Part shown: positions 1-8,447 of the stretch, piece by piece | Position numbering within the stretch: the first letter of the stretch is position 1 | Layout: every line of letters begins with the position of its first letter | From: an uncultured Rhodopila sp. | Lineage (GTDB): Bacteria > Pseudomonadota > Alphaproteobacteria > Acetobacterales > Acetobacteraceae | Assembly (NCBI RefSeq): GCF_903944925.1 | Contig: NZ_CAJATU010000062.1 | Span: forward strand, 1-46,093 | Direction: 5' to 3' | DNA length: 46,093 nt | Notes under the pieces: generated by a model | Told to the model about the DNA's origin: nothing | Seen by the model: only the letters and a program-made list of their open reading frames with translations | Databases searched by the model: none | Translations under genes and position numbers: made by a program

Positions 1-254
1 CTTGCCCGAGGCAGGCTTGCCGCCGGATTATGCCGGTTCCCGCCGGATCGCGCGCAACTTCAACGTCTGCCGGGCGAAGGCCGGCCATCCACGCCTTTGC
101 CGCGGCCTGCATCGCAAGGATGCCGACTGTCGCCGGCATGACGTTTTGGCGTTTCGCCGGGCAACAGGCGCCTACCCACAAACTTCGCCACAAGAGCCTA
201 AAGTAATTCCATTTTCAAGGTCTTGGCCAAGAGCCCCATCAGCCTGAACGCGCC
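1..254. other. Left-edge non-coding stretch
   Basis: I see no convincing gene here. One open frame on the plus strand covers most of it, but its Arg/Pro/Ala-rich translation resembles no family and looks like a shadow of GC-rich DNA. A short self-complementary stretch (CTTGGCCAAG, about 222-231) lies just beyond the 3' end of the minus-strand hydratase gene. It has no T-run, so I do not call it a terminator. Confidence 0.5.
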
Positions 255-1310
255 CTACCCCCGGCACGGCATCAGAACGGTATAATCCAGGTCCAGCAGC
301 ACCGCCGGGTGCGCCTTGCCATCCTCCCCCTGGTCCGGGAAATCGGCACAGGAATGATCCTTTACCGCAACCGTCCGAACCCGAAGCGCCCCAACATCGG
401 ATCGCAACGGCTCCTTAGAAACGATCTCCGACCAGGCGTAGATCGTATCGCCGGCGAACGCCGGCGCCACATGCCTGCCGCCGTTCAGCGCCACCACCTT
501 GAACGCGTTGGCGAGCCCGTTGAACGACAGCGCGCGGGCAATGCTGATGATGTGGCCGCCGTAAATGAGACGGCGCCCGAACCGCCCCTCCTTCGCAGCG
601 TGCTGGTTGAAATGCACCCGCGCGGTGTTTTGCCACAGGCGGGTGGCAAGCATGTGCTCGGCCTCCTCAATCGTCACGCCGTCTATGTGGTCGATACGTT
701 CTCCGGTTTCGTAATCATCCCACAGCGCGTCGCTGCCGGCCAAGGCCGTGCCGTAAGCCGCCAGGTCGAGACCGGGCGGGACAGCGATATCCTCCGCCCG
801 CACCGCCTCCGGCAGCGCCGGCACGATCGGCGCGGGCGCCGGAGCGGCGGGATTCCGTTTCGGAACCAGCACCCAGCGGATATAGGACAGCACCTCCTCG
901 CCGCGCTGGTTGCTGCCCGTCGACCGCACGTAGACCACGCCGGAATCGCCCTTGGCGGTCTCGCGCACGCCAATCACCTCGGAGACGGTGCTGAGCGTGT
1001 CGCCCGGATAGACCGGCACGCCGAAACGGCCATCGGCGTAGCCGAGGTTGGCGATCGCATTCAGCGAAATGTCCGGCACCGTCTTGCCGAAAACGAAATG
1101 GAACACCGCCCAATCGTCAACCGGCGCCCCCGGCAACCCGATGGCGCGCGCCAGCACCCGGCTCGACTGCACGGCGAAGCGCGACCCGTACAGCGCGGTG
1201 TGCAACGCCACGTCGCCCTCGGTGACGGTGCGCGGGGTGGCATGCACGATGGTCTGGCCGGGACGAAAATCCTCGAAGAAGTTGCCGGTCGTGGTCTTGG
1301 TGCGAGGCAT
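255..1310 (-). CDS. mch: Mesaconyl-CoA (C1) hydratase / beta-methylmalyl-CoA dehydratase
   Basis: A 351-aa double hot-dog (MaoC-like) hydratase. The N-terminal hot-dog half (about 1-155) opens with the FFEDFRPGQTI segment typical of mesaconyl-CoA hydratases. The C-terminal half (about 195-345) carries HFNQHAAKEGRFGRRLIYGG, the conserved substrate-pocket stretch. Family role: reversible hydration of mesaconyl-C1-CoA to beta-methylmalyl-CoA, in the ethylmalonyl-CoA pathway or the 3-hydroxypropionate bi-cycle. Length matches Mch (about 340-355 aa). The start is supported by AAGGAG six bases upstream. It lies 29 bp downstream of mct on the same strand, so co-transcription is likely. The mct and mcl neighbours favour the 3-hydroxypropionate-type glyoxylate assimilation sequence over a stand-alone ethylmalonyl-CoA role. 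Itaconyl-CoA hydratase is a less likely alternative, being shorter and single-domain. Confidence 0.85.
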   Translation of the reverse strand: MPRTKTTTGNFFEDFRPGQTIVHATPRTVTEGDVALHTALYGSRFAVQSSRVLARAIGLPGAPVDDWAVFHFVFGKTVPDISLNAIANLGYADGRFGVPVYPGDTLSTVSEVIGVRETAKGDSGVVYVRSTGSNQRGEEVLSYIRWVLVPKRNPAAPAPAPIVPALPEAVRAEDIAVPPGLDLAAYGTALAGSDALWDDYETGERIDHIDGVTIEEAEHMLATRLWQNTARVHFNQHAAKEGRFGRRLIYGGHIISIARALSFNGLANAFKVVALNGGRHVAPAFAGDTIYAWSEIVSKEPLRSDVGALRVRTVAVKDHSCADFPDQGEDGKAHPAVLLDLDYTVLMPCRG

Positions 1311-1339
1311 GGCGGCTCCTTTGCGTCAGCGCGGCGGTT

Positions 1340-2569
1340 TCAAGCGATCTCCACCGGCCCCGCGACCACCTTGGCATCGTGCAACCGGGCGATCGCGCCT
1401 TCGCTCAATCCCAGGTCGCGGCTGAGAATCTCATCGGTGTGCTCGCCGAGTTGCGGTGCCCGTCGCGGCGTCTCCCGCGCCACCCCGCCAAAGCCAATCG
1501 GCGAACCGGGCACCAGATAACGGCCGATGCCGGGCTGGTCGAGTTCGGCGAACAGCGGATTGGCCAGCGAGCAGCGCGGATCGTCCTCCACCATCTGGCG
1601 AAAGGTCTGATACGGCCCCCAGCATACCCCGGTGCCATCGAACGCCGCCCGCACCTCGGCCAAAGACCGCGCGCGGCACCATGGACGGATCAGGCAGGAA
1701 ATCGCTTCCCGCGCCTGGAACCGGTCCCCCTCGCGGTGGGCAAAATCCAGATCCAGCAGGCCGCCCAGGGCGTCGAACTTCGGCGCAAGTCCCGTTGCGG
1801 TCCCGAGTTCCTTCCACATCCGGTCGGTCACCACGGCGATATAGATCAGCCGCCCGTCGCGCGTCTCGAAGTGCGAGCCGTACGCGCCGAACAGGTCGTT
1901 GCCGCAGGCGCGGCGATCCTGGTCCGCCACCTGCACCTCGGCGATGTAGCCGAGGTTCCCGGCCATGGCGAAAGCGATGTCGGCCAGGCCGACGCGCACC
2001 GCCTGCCCCTCACCCGTCAAGCGGCGGTACCGTTCGGCGGCGACCAGCCCGAGCGCCAGGTTGATCCCCGCCAGTGCGTCCCATACCGGCATCACGTGAT
2101 TGACCGGGCCACCCCGGTCCGGGCCGGTGACGAACGGAAACCCCACCGCGCAGTTCACCGTATAATCCACCGCCGAGGTGCCGTCCGGATTGCCGAACAG
2201 GCTGGCCATGATCAGGTCGGGGCGGCGCTGCCGCAGCGTGTCGTAGCTCATCCAGCCTTTGTTGGCCGGGAAATTGGTCAGGAACAGCCCGTTGCCCGGC
2301 CCGGACTCGGTGACCAGCGCCGCCACCAGTTCCTGGCCCTCGGGCTTGCCGGTATCGACCGCCAGTGATCGCTTGCCCTTGTTCAGCCCGGCCCAATACA
2401 GGCTGCGGCCCTCGGCCGTCACCGGCCAACGCCGCGCGTCGAGGCCGCCTCTGATCGGATCGAAGCGGATCACATCCGCCCCCATCTGGGCCAGCGTCAT
2501 ACCGGCCAGCGGCGCCGCCACGAAGGCCGAGCCTTCCACAACCCTGAGTCCGTTCAGGATGCCGGTCAT
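1340..2569 (-). CDS. mct: Mesaconyl-CoA C1-C4 CoA transferase (CaiB/BaiF family III)
   Basis: The frame is open far upstream, but homology begins at MTGILNGLRVVEGSAFVAA, so I place the start at 2569 (409 aa, with GGGAG upstream). It is a family III CoA transferase. The N-terminal segment GMTLAQMGADVIRFDP is typical. The catalytic Asp is expected at residue 164 (PVWDALAG), and the C-terminal LGEHTDEIL motif is present. The length and the remembered sequence of Chloroflexus Mct match closely. Family role: intramolecular transfer of CoA from the C1 to the C4 carboxyl of mesaconate, linking Mch to citramalyl-CoA cleavage by Mcl. It is the first gene of the minus-strand arm. A generic formyl-CoA or succinyl-CoA transferase role is possible but fits the context less well. 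Confidence 0.82.
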   Translation of the reverse strand: MTGILNGLRVVEGSAFVAAPLAGMTLAQMGADVIRFDPIRGGLDARRWPVTAEGRSLYWAGLNKGKRSLAVDTGKPEGQELVAALVTESGPGNGLFLTNFPANKGWMSYDTLRQRRPDLIMASLFGNPDGTSAVDYTVNCAVGFPFVTGPDRGGPVNHVMPVWDALAGINLALGLVAAERYRRLTGEGQAVRVGLADIAFAMAGNLGYIAEVQVADQDRRACGNDLFGAYGSHFETRDGRLIYIAVVTDRMWKELGTATGLAPKFDALGGLLDLDFAHREGDRFQAREAISCLIRPWCRARSLAEVRAAFDGTGVCWGPYQTFRQMVEDDPRCSLANPLFAELDQPGIGRYLVPGSPIGFGGVARETPRRAPQLGEHTDEILSRDLGLSEGAIARLHDAKVVAGPVEIA

Positions 2570-2601
2570 CGGCCAACTCCCGTTGATAAAGCCGCACGCG
2601 A

Positions 2602-2640
2602 TCAAGCCAGCTTGAAGGGCCGCCGGGGAAACCGTACACT
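2602..2640 (+). promoter_or_regulatory. Divergent control region: promoter with overlapping inverted repeat
   Basis: In the 168-bp gap between mct (minus) and the CoA transferase (plus), TTGAAG (2612-2617) and TACACT (2635-2640) are 17 bp apart, a reasonable sigma-70-type promoter for the plus-strand arm. A perfect inverted repeat, TCAAGC-CA-GCTTGA (2602-2615), overlaps the -35 element. This is a plausible site for a regulator controlling both arms. No regulator gene lies beside it. Confidence 0.4.
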
Positions 2641-2737
2641 CACCCGACGAAACAAGGAATACCCGCCGACCGCGGGACGCTGTGAGGATGCCGGACGCAT
2701 CCCCGACTACCCGGATGCGGAAAAGCAAGGCCACTCC

Positions 2738-4696
2738 ATGCGCAGCAAGATCGTAACGGCCGACGAGGCCATCGCCCTGATCCGCGACGGGGACACTATA
2801 TCCAGCACCGGCTTCGTCCAGACCGGGTTTGCCGAGGCGCTGCTGGCCGCGCTCGAACGCCGCTTCGTGGCCACCGGCTCGCCCCGCAACCTCACGCTGT
2901 TCGCCGCCGCCGGGCAGGGCGACGGCAAGGAGCAGGGCGTCAATCATCTGGGCCACGAGGGTCTGCTGCGGCGGGTCGTCGCCGGGCATTGGGCGCGGAT
3001 GCCAAAGGTCAGCCGCCTGGCGCTGGACAACGCCATCCAGGCCTACAACCTGCCGCAGGGCATCATCTGCCAATTGTTCCGCGACCTCGCCGGCGGCAAG
3101 CCCGGCACATTCTCCAAGGTCGGCCTGCACACCTTCGTCGATCCGCGCTACGGCGGCGGCCGGGTCAATGCCGTCACCACCAAGGACATCGTCAAGCTGG
3201 TGGACGTCGATGGCGAGGAGTGGCTGTTCTACAAAGTCGGCAAGGTCGATGTCGCCTTCATCCGCGGCAGCACCGCCGACACCTTCGGCAACATCACCAT
3301 GGAGCGCGAGGCGCTGACCTTGAACAACCTGTCCATGGCGATGGCCGCCAAGAACAGCAACGGCATCGTCATCGCCCAGGTCGAACGCATCGCCGAACGC
3401 GGCACGCTGCCGCCGCGGCAGGTCAAGATCCCCGGCATCCTGGTGGACTGCATCGTGGTGGCGGAGCCGCATGAGCACCGGCAGACCGTCGCCACCCAAT
3501 ACAACGGCGCATTCTCCGGCGAATACCGCGTCCCGCATGCCGCCGTCCGCTCGACAGCGATCAATGAGCGCAAGATCATCGCCCGGCGCGCCGCGTTCGA
3601 ACTGCCGCCGAACGGCATCATCAACCTCGGCGTCGGCATGCCGGAGTCGGTCGCCGCGGTGGCCAACGAGGAGCACATCTCCCATCTGCTGACCTTCACC
3701 GTGGAGTCCGGCCTGATTGGCGGCATTCCCTCCAGCGGCGCGGACTTCGGCACCGGCGTCAACATGGATGCGGTGATCGACGAGAACCAGCAGTTCGACT
3801 TCTACGATGGCGGCGGCCTCGACATGGCCTGCCTCGGCATGGCGGAGTGCGACGAAGCCGGCAACGTCAATGTCAGCCGCTTCGGCGGGCGGCTGACCGG
3901 GGCGGGCGGTTTCATCAACATCAGCCAGAATGCTCGACTTGTTGTGTTTGTCGGAACGTTCACCGGGTCCGGCCTGAAGGTGGCGGTGGAAAACGGCGAG
4001 TTGCGTATCCTGGAAGAGGGCACGCAAAGAAAATTTCGCAAGCAGGTCGAACAGATCACCTTCAACGGGCAGTACGCCTATGATCGCGGCAAGCCGATCT
4101 ATTACGTTACAGAAAGGTGTGTGTTCCGCCGGGTGCGCCGCGGGCTGGCGCTGATCGAGGTTGCGCCGGGGATCGACGTCGCGCGGGACATCCTGCCGTA
4201 CATGGATTTCGAGCCGATTATCGGCGAATATGGGGTGATGGATGCGCGGATTTTCAATCCGGAACCGATGGAGCTGGAGGCGGAGCTGCTGAATCTGTCG
4301 CTACCGGAACGGGTGATCTACGACGCCGAACGGAACATTCTGTTCCTGAATTTCGAAGGCATGTATGTGCGGGTGGAGCAAGACGTCAAAGCCATCTGGG
4401 ACATCTGCGAACAGCGCTGCAAAGCCGCCGCCAGGCCGGTCGGTGTCGTTATCAATTATGATCGCTTCCGGATCTCGCAGGACATGCTCGACGCCTATGC
4501 TGAGATGGATCGCTACTTCCTGGCGCATTACTTTACCAAGATTACCCGCTACGCCACCAGCGCCTTCCTGCGGGCGAAACTCGGCGAAGCGTTCTCGCAA
4601 CGGAATATCGCCCCGCATGTGTTCGAGCGCCGGGAGGAAGCCCAGGCGTTCCTGACGGCAAACCGGGGCAGCGCGACCGAAGCGTCCGGATCATAA
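2738..4696 (+). CDS. Family I acyl-CoA transferase (propionate/acetate CoA-transferase, YdiF/Pct-like) with C-terminal extension
   Basis: A 652-aa protein. The start at 2738 (MRSKIVTADEAIALIRDG) is preferred to an in-frame upstream ATG because the family begins there and AAGG precedes it. The first ~520 residues form a fused alpha/beta family I CoA transferase. The active-site Glu is residue 323 in the TVESGLIGG motif, and LGVGMPE (about 297-303) is also typical. Pct/YdiF enzymes are usually about 520-530 aa. Here roughly 120 more residues follow, containing FLNFEGMYVRVEQ and a helical end, which I cannot assign. Family role: exchange of CoA between acetyl-CoA or propionyl-CoA and a short carboxylic acid. 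It lies 12 bp before mcl, so it probably activates an acid feeding or leaving the mesaconyl/malyl-CoA reactions. The true substrate is unknown. Confidence 0.8.
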   Translation: MRSKIVTADEAIALIRDGDTISSTGFVQTGFAEALLAALERRFVATGSPRNLTLFAAAGQGDGKEQGVNHLGHEGLLRRVVAGHWARMPKVSRLALDNAIQAYNLPQGIICQLFRDLAGGKPGTFSKVGLHTFVDPRYGGGRVNAVTTKDIVKLVDVDGEEWLFYKVGKVDVAFIRGSTADTFGNITMEREALTLNNLSMAMAAKNSNGIVIAQVERIAERGTLPPRQVKIPGILVDCIVVAEPHEHRQTVATQYNGAFSGEYRVPHAAVRSTAINERKIIARRAAFELPPNGIINLGVGMPESVAAVANEEHISHLLTFTVESGLIGGIPSSGADFGTGVNMDAVIDENQQFDFYDGGGLDMACLGMAECDEAGNVNVSRFGGRLTGAGGFINISQNARLVVFVGTFTGSGLKVAVENGELRILEEGTQRKFRKQVEQITFNGQYAYDRGKPIYYVTERCVFRRVRRGLALIEVAPGIDVARDILPYMDFEPIIGEYGVMDARIFNPEPMELEAELLNLSLPERVIYDAERNILFLNFEGMYVRVEQDVKAIWDICEQRCKAAARPVGVVINYDRFRISQDMLDAYAEMDRYFLAHYFTKITRYATSAFLRAKLGEAFSQRNIAPHVFERREEAQAFLTANRGSATEASGS

Positions 4697-4708
4697 GGAG
4701 AAACGCCC

Positions 4709-5755
4709 ATGAAACTCCCCGCCGACTTCTACCGGCCGCTCGCGATCGGGGCGCCGGAACCGATACGCCAACTGCCCGTCGTGCCGGAGCGCATGATCCA
4801 CTTCTTCCCGCCGCATTTGCCGAAAGTGCGCGACAAGGTGCCGGAGCTTGTCGGCCAGGTGGACGTGTTGCTCGGCAACCTGGAAGACGCCATCCCGGCC
4901 GAGGCGAAGGATGCGGCGCGGGCCGGCTTCATCGAGGTGGCGCGCGCGGTGGACTTCAAGGACACCGGCCTGTGGACCCGCATCAACGCCCTGAACAGCC
5001 CCTGGGTGCTGGATGACCTGTTCCAGATCGTCGCGGCCATCGGCGGCAAGCTGGATGTGGTGATGCTGCCGAAGGTCGAGGGGCCTTGGGACATCCACTA
5101 CCTCGATCAGTTGCTGGCTCAGCTTGAGGCGCGGCATCAGGTGCGCAAGCCGATCCTGATTCATGCGATTCTGGAGACGGCGCAGGGGGTGAAGAACGTC
5201 AACGACATCGCCTGCGCCAGCCCGCGGATGCATGGCATGAGCCTCGGCCCGGCGGACCTTGCCGCCTCGCGCGGGATGAAGACCACGCGCGTCGGCGGCG
5301 GGCATCCGTCCTATGGCGTGCTGGAGGATGCGCGTGCGGACGGGGCGCCTCGCACGCTGTTCCAGCAGGATTTGTGGCACTATACGGTGGCGCGGATGGT
5401 CGATGCCTGCCTCGCCAGCGGCATCCGTGCGTTCTATGGGCCGTTCGGCGACTTCAAGGACGAACCCGCCTGTGAGGCGCAGTTCCGCAACGCCTTCCTG
5501 CTCGGCTGCGTCGGCGCCTGGAGCCTGCACCCGACGCAGATCACCATCGCCAAGCGGGTGTTCAGCCCGGAGGTGAAGGACGTGCTGTTCGCGAAGCGGA
5601 TATTGGAGGCGATGCCGGATGGCAGCGGCGCGGTGATGCTGGACGGCAAGATGCAGGACGATGCGACCTGGAAGCAGGCCAAGGTGATCGTCGATCTGGC
5701 ACGATTGGTGGCCAAACGCGATCCGGACCTGGCCGCCGCCTATGGGTTTGCGTGA
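4709..5755 (+). CDS. mcl: Malyl-CoA / beta-methylmalyl-CoA / citramalyl-CoA lyase, Chloroflexus type
   Basis: A 348-aa HpcH/HpaI/CitE-family lyase with AAGGAG before the ATG. Visible motifs are GNLEDAIP (56-63), LPKVEGPWD (120-128), ETAQG with the metal-ligand Glu156, and [12 protein letters not shown] with Asp183. From memory it is strikingly close along its whole length to the trifunctional Mcl of Chloroflexus, which is also about 348 aa. The common proteobacterial Mcl1 is shorter (about 318 aa). Family role: Mg-dependent reversible C-C cleavage of malyl-CoA (to acetyl-CoA and glyoxylate), methylmalyl-CoA (to propionyl-CoA and glyoxylate) and citramalyl-CoA (to pyruvate and acetyl-CoA). Genes for Mct and Mch are adjacent. 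Only Meh (mesaconyl-C4-CoA hydratase) is missing from the block. Confidence 0.88.
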   Translation: MKLPADFYRPLAIGAPEPIRQLPVVPERMIHFFPPHLPKVRDKVPELVGQVDVLLGNLEDAIPAEAKDAARAGFIEVARAVDFKDTGLWTRINALNSPWVLDDLFQIVAAIGGKLDVVMLPKVEGPWDIHYLDQLLAQLEARHQVRKPILIHAILETAQGVKNVNDIACASPRMHGMSLGPADLAASRGMKTTRVGGGHPSYGVLEDARADGAPRTLFQQDLWHYTVARMVDACLASGIRAFYGPFGDFKDEPACEAQFRNAFLLGCVGAWSLHPTQITIAKRVFSPEVKDVLFAKRILEAMPDGSGAVMLDGKMQDDATWKQAKVIVDLARLVAKRDPDLAAAYGFA

Positions 5756-5757
5756 CG

Positions 5758-7167
5758 TTAGAACTGCTTATAGACGATTTCCGGGGACGACAAATTCAGC
5801 ACCAGCCCGGCGATCGCGATCGCCAGCACCATTGCGGACGCGAACGCGGTGCGCGTGTAGCGTGATCGCAGCACCGCGCCCAGCCAACGCCCCGATGGTC
5901 CGAGCAACTCGGGGATCGCCAGCACCATACTGGCGCAACACACCGTCCCGGCGGCGGCGGCACCGCATCCGAACACGCCAAGCTTGCCCGCCAATACGCC
6001 GATATCCGCCCATGTTGACCAGAACCACAGCAGGGTGAACGCGAACCAGGTGAAGGTCAGCCCGCGCGCCATCGCCCGGTAGACCGGGTTCGCGCACAGG
6101 CGTTGGTATCCGGCCGGGGTCAGCCGCCGCGTCATCGCCACCTGATACAGCCGGTTGCCCGCCACGCCGCCGCCTTGCAGCACACCGAAGAACAGGAACT
6201 CCGAGGTCTGGCCGTGCCAAGCGCCCACCAGGAAGAACGTCACGAAGAATGCCACCACGGCAGGATATTGTTTCGACCGCGCGGATCGATAGCGCCGCAT
6301 CCAGGTCATCAGCAGGGGATTGAACACGTAGCTGCGCAGCCATTGCGAGAGCGAGATGTGCCACCGGCTCCAGAACTCGATGAAGTTGCCGGCGCTGAAC
6401 GGGCGATCGAAATTCTCCGGCAGGCGCAGCCGGAACAGCCGGGCCGCACCGATGACGAAGTCGGTGTAGCCGGAGAAATTCGCATACAGGAACAGTGGAT
6501 ACAGCACGACCACCAGTGCTCCGGTGACCGCCCGTTGTCCCGCCGGCAAATCCGCGTTCAGCGCCGCGAGCTGATCCGACTGCCAGGCATGCAGCGCCGC
6601 CGACAGGATCAGCACCTTGAATGCCCCCAGCACCATTCGCCAGGCGGCGCCACCGATGTCGGCGATGCCCAGGGGCAGCGAACCGTTCGCCTCGTAATCC
6701 TCCAGCCGCTGGATCGGCCCCGAAACAAACGCCGGAAAGTTCAGGGTGAAGTTGAGGTATCGCAACAGCCCGACGCGGGGGCCCGGCTCTTGCCCGGCAT
6801 CGATCACCAGATGCATCACGCGGAAGAAGATGTAGGACAGCCCGACGGTCATCGCGCCGGGCGGCAGAAGCAACGATTCCGGAATGAAGCTGTAACGCTT
6901 CAGCCAGACGAACACCGCCAGCACCAGAACGATCGAGGCTGGTGCCGCCGATTTTCGTCCCGACCCGGCGGCTGCCAGGCAGCCGTATCCGAGGGCCAGA
7001 AACCCGGCCAGCGGCATCAGCGGCAGGAACGCGCGCGCAAAACTCCACACGAACACCAGGTTCAGCACCAGCCAGACCGCGCTTCGCCACCACCGCGCCG
7101 AACCGGCATTGAACACGGCCGCTCCGAACAGGACGAGGGCCAGGAACTGCCAGGATGGAACATTCAT
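5758..7167 (-). CDS. MBOAT-family membrane O-acyltransferase (AlgI-like)
   Basis: A 469-aa polytopic membrane protein with about ten hydrophobic segments. MBOAT signatures are present: FPAFVSGPIQR (144-154), FSGYTDFVIGAARLF (231-245), FWSRWHISLSQWLRSYVFNP (265-284) and the catalytic His318 in LVGAWHG. Family role: moving an acyl group, usually acetyl, across the membrane onto extracytoplasmic polysaccharide. The upstream gene, an SGNH-fold membrane-anchored protein, overlaps it by 4 bp. The two therefore form a typical two-gene O-acetylation pair like AlgI with AlgJ/AlgX or PatA with PatB. The target glycan is not indicated. The stop codon sits 2 bp from that of mcl on the opposite strand, leaving no room for a terminator. 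Confidence 0.85.
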   Translation of the reverse strand: MNVPSWQFLALVLFGAAVFNAGSARWWRSAVWLVLNLVFVWSFARAFLPLMPLAGFLALGYGCLAAAGSGRKSAAPASIVLVLAVFVWLKRYSFIPESLLLPPGAMTVGLSYIFFRVMHLVIDAGQEPGPRVGLLRYLNFTLNFPAFVSGPIQRLEDYEANGSLPLGIADIGGAAWRMVLGAFKVLILSAALHAWQSDQLAALNADLPAGQRAVTGALVVVLYPLFLYANFSGYTDFVIGAARLFRLRLPENFDRPFSAGNFIEFWSRWHISLSQWLRSYVFNPLLMTWMRRYRSARSKQYPAVVAFFVTFFLVGAWHGQTSEFLFFGVLQGGGVAGNRLYQVAMTRRLTPAGYQRLCANPVYRAMARGLTFTWFAFTLLWFWSTWADIGVLAGKLGVFGCGAAAAGTVCCASMVLAIPELLGPSGRWLGAVLRSRYTRTAFASAMVLAIAIAGLVLNLSSPEIVYKQF

Positions 7168-8315
7168 TTCGCTGCGGCCTGAGTATAGCCCCGGCAGCGG
7201 GAGAAGGGCGGTTCCGCCAGCAGTCCCTGCTCCACCACGGCCGCCAGAGCGGCATGGCCACCCTCCCGCGGGTGGCCGTCCGTCAGGTAGAACAGGCTCT
7301 GGAAATCAGGTGCCTCGGCGAAGGCCCGGGTCGCATCGAAGAACTGAACGCCCGCCTTGCTCGCGGCAGTCTGCAACGCCGAACCCAGAACGAACGGATC
7401 GACACCCGGTGGCTCCCCCTTGAGGGCGGCCAACGCCGCCTGTGCCCGCTCCGGAATGTAGACCAGCAGCACCGGCACCCCGGCGGGGGCTGTTTCGGCA
7501 GTGATGCGATGCAGGAGTTCGCCCGCTTGCTGCACCCGTTGCCGCCAGGCGGCGCTCAATGGGACGCGCACGTAGTCGGCCGGGTCCCGGTTCAGCAGGA
7601 ATGCCCTGATCTGAAAGGCGGGATCGCGATAGAGGTAATACTGCATCAGCAGGAACAGCCGGCTTTCCCGCAGCAGATTGACCGCGGATCGGAGGTTCAG
7701 CGGTTCCGGCGCCACCTGCCCACCGGCTGTCGGCGGCGGATCTTTCTGGTGGATCAGGTCATACGGCCCGATCGTCATCACGATGGCGGACGGTTTCAGC
7801 GCCAGCGCTTCCGGTATGCGTCGATCGATCCGATCGACATCCGTTGGTTCGGTGCCGAGGTTCTGGAAATCCACCAAGCCCCCGCACCGCTCCGACAGGA
7901 ATGCCGATGCCCGGGCGGCGAAGGAGTCGGCATAGTTCACCAATGCACCGCGTGCCGTTGAGGACCCGACAACCACGACCCGCAGTGCACCCGGCGGCCG
8001 GACGGCACAGGACTCGGCAGTCCGATAACCGCATTCATTGAACCGCTGGGTGATCCAGGGCCCCTCCCACTCCTTGGTCCGGGCCTCGCAGAACGGGTGA
8101 TACCGCGCACCCGACTCCGTAATGTATTCACACGGTTCGGCCGCGTCGTCCTGCACGTATATCAGCCTGGCCACGACCTCTCCGCCACCGAGCAGCAGCA
8201 GCATCGTTGCCACAAAAATCACCGGCAGCAGGGCGTAGTCCCGGCGCGGCAGCCGCCAGGACTGCGCCGCCTCCGTCGTCCGTTCAACCGCAATGGTGGG
8301 TTCGGAGCCGATCAT
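7164..8315 (-). CDS. Membrane-anchored SGNH/GDSL-like hydrolase (partner of the MBOAT)
   Basis: About 383 aa from ATG 8315; an in-frame TTG two codons earlier is possible. A short cytoplasmic N-terminus is followed by one membrane helix (about 28-46, LLPVIFVATMLLLLGGG) and a periplasmic domain. SGNH features are VVVVGSSTARG (nucleophile region near 117-120), TIGPYDLI in the middle, and a C-terminal DGHPREGGH block supplying the Asp-His pair. The stop overlaps the MBOAT start by 4 bp, implying translational coupling. By analogy with AlgJ/AlgX/PatB-type proteins it probably takes the acetyl group presented by the MBOAT and transfers it to a surface polymer. An esterase role is the alternative. 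Confidence 0.7.
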   Translation of the reverse strand: MIGSEPTIAVERTTEAAQSWRLPRRDYALLPVIFVATMLLLLGGGEVVARLIYVQDDAAEPCEYITESGARYHPFCEARTKEWEGPWITQRFNECGYRTAESCAVRPPGALRVVVVGSSTARGALVNYADSFAARASAFLSERCGGLVDFQNLGTEPTDVDRIDRRIPEALALKPSAIVMTIGPYDLIHQKDPPPTAGGQVAPEPLNLRSAVNLLRESRLFLLMQYYLYRDPAFQIRAFLLNRDPADYVRVPLSAAWRQRVQQAGELLHRITAETAPAGVPVLLVYIPERAQAALAALKGEPPGVDPFVLGSALQTAASKAGVQFFDATRAFAEAPDFQSLFYLTDGHPREGGHAALAAVVEQGLLAEPPFSRCRGYTQAAAK

Positions 8316-8447
8316 GAGCAACGTCGCAACTATATCGCGGTTCGGCGGCCGCCGAACGCCACAACCCCGCGATCACCAGGACTGTCATACAGCTCCCGGA
8401 TCGGCTATCACCGGATCAGGATCAGGGAACAAAGGACCCAGCCGCCG

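Noticed and set aside
2570..4027. Long minus-strand open frame continuing upstream of mct
   Set aside because: It is antisense to the CoA transferase gene; its translation is Asp/Gly/Arg-rich shadow sequence and mct homology starts at 2569.
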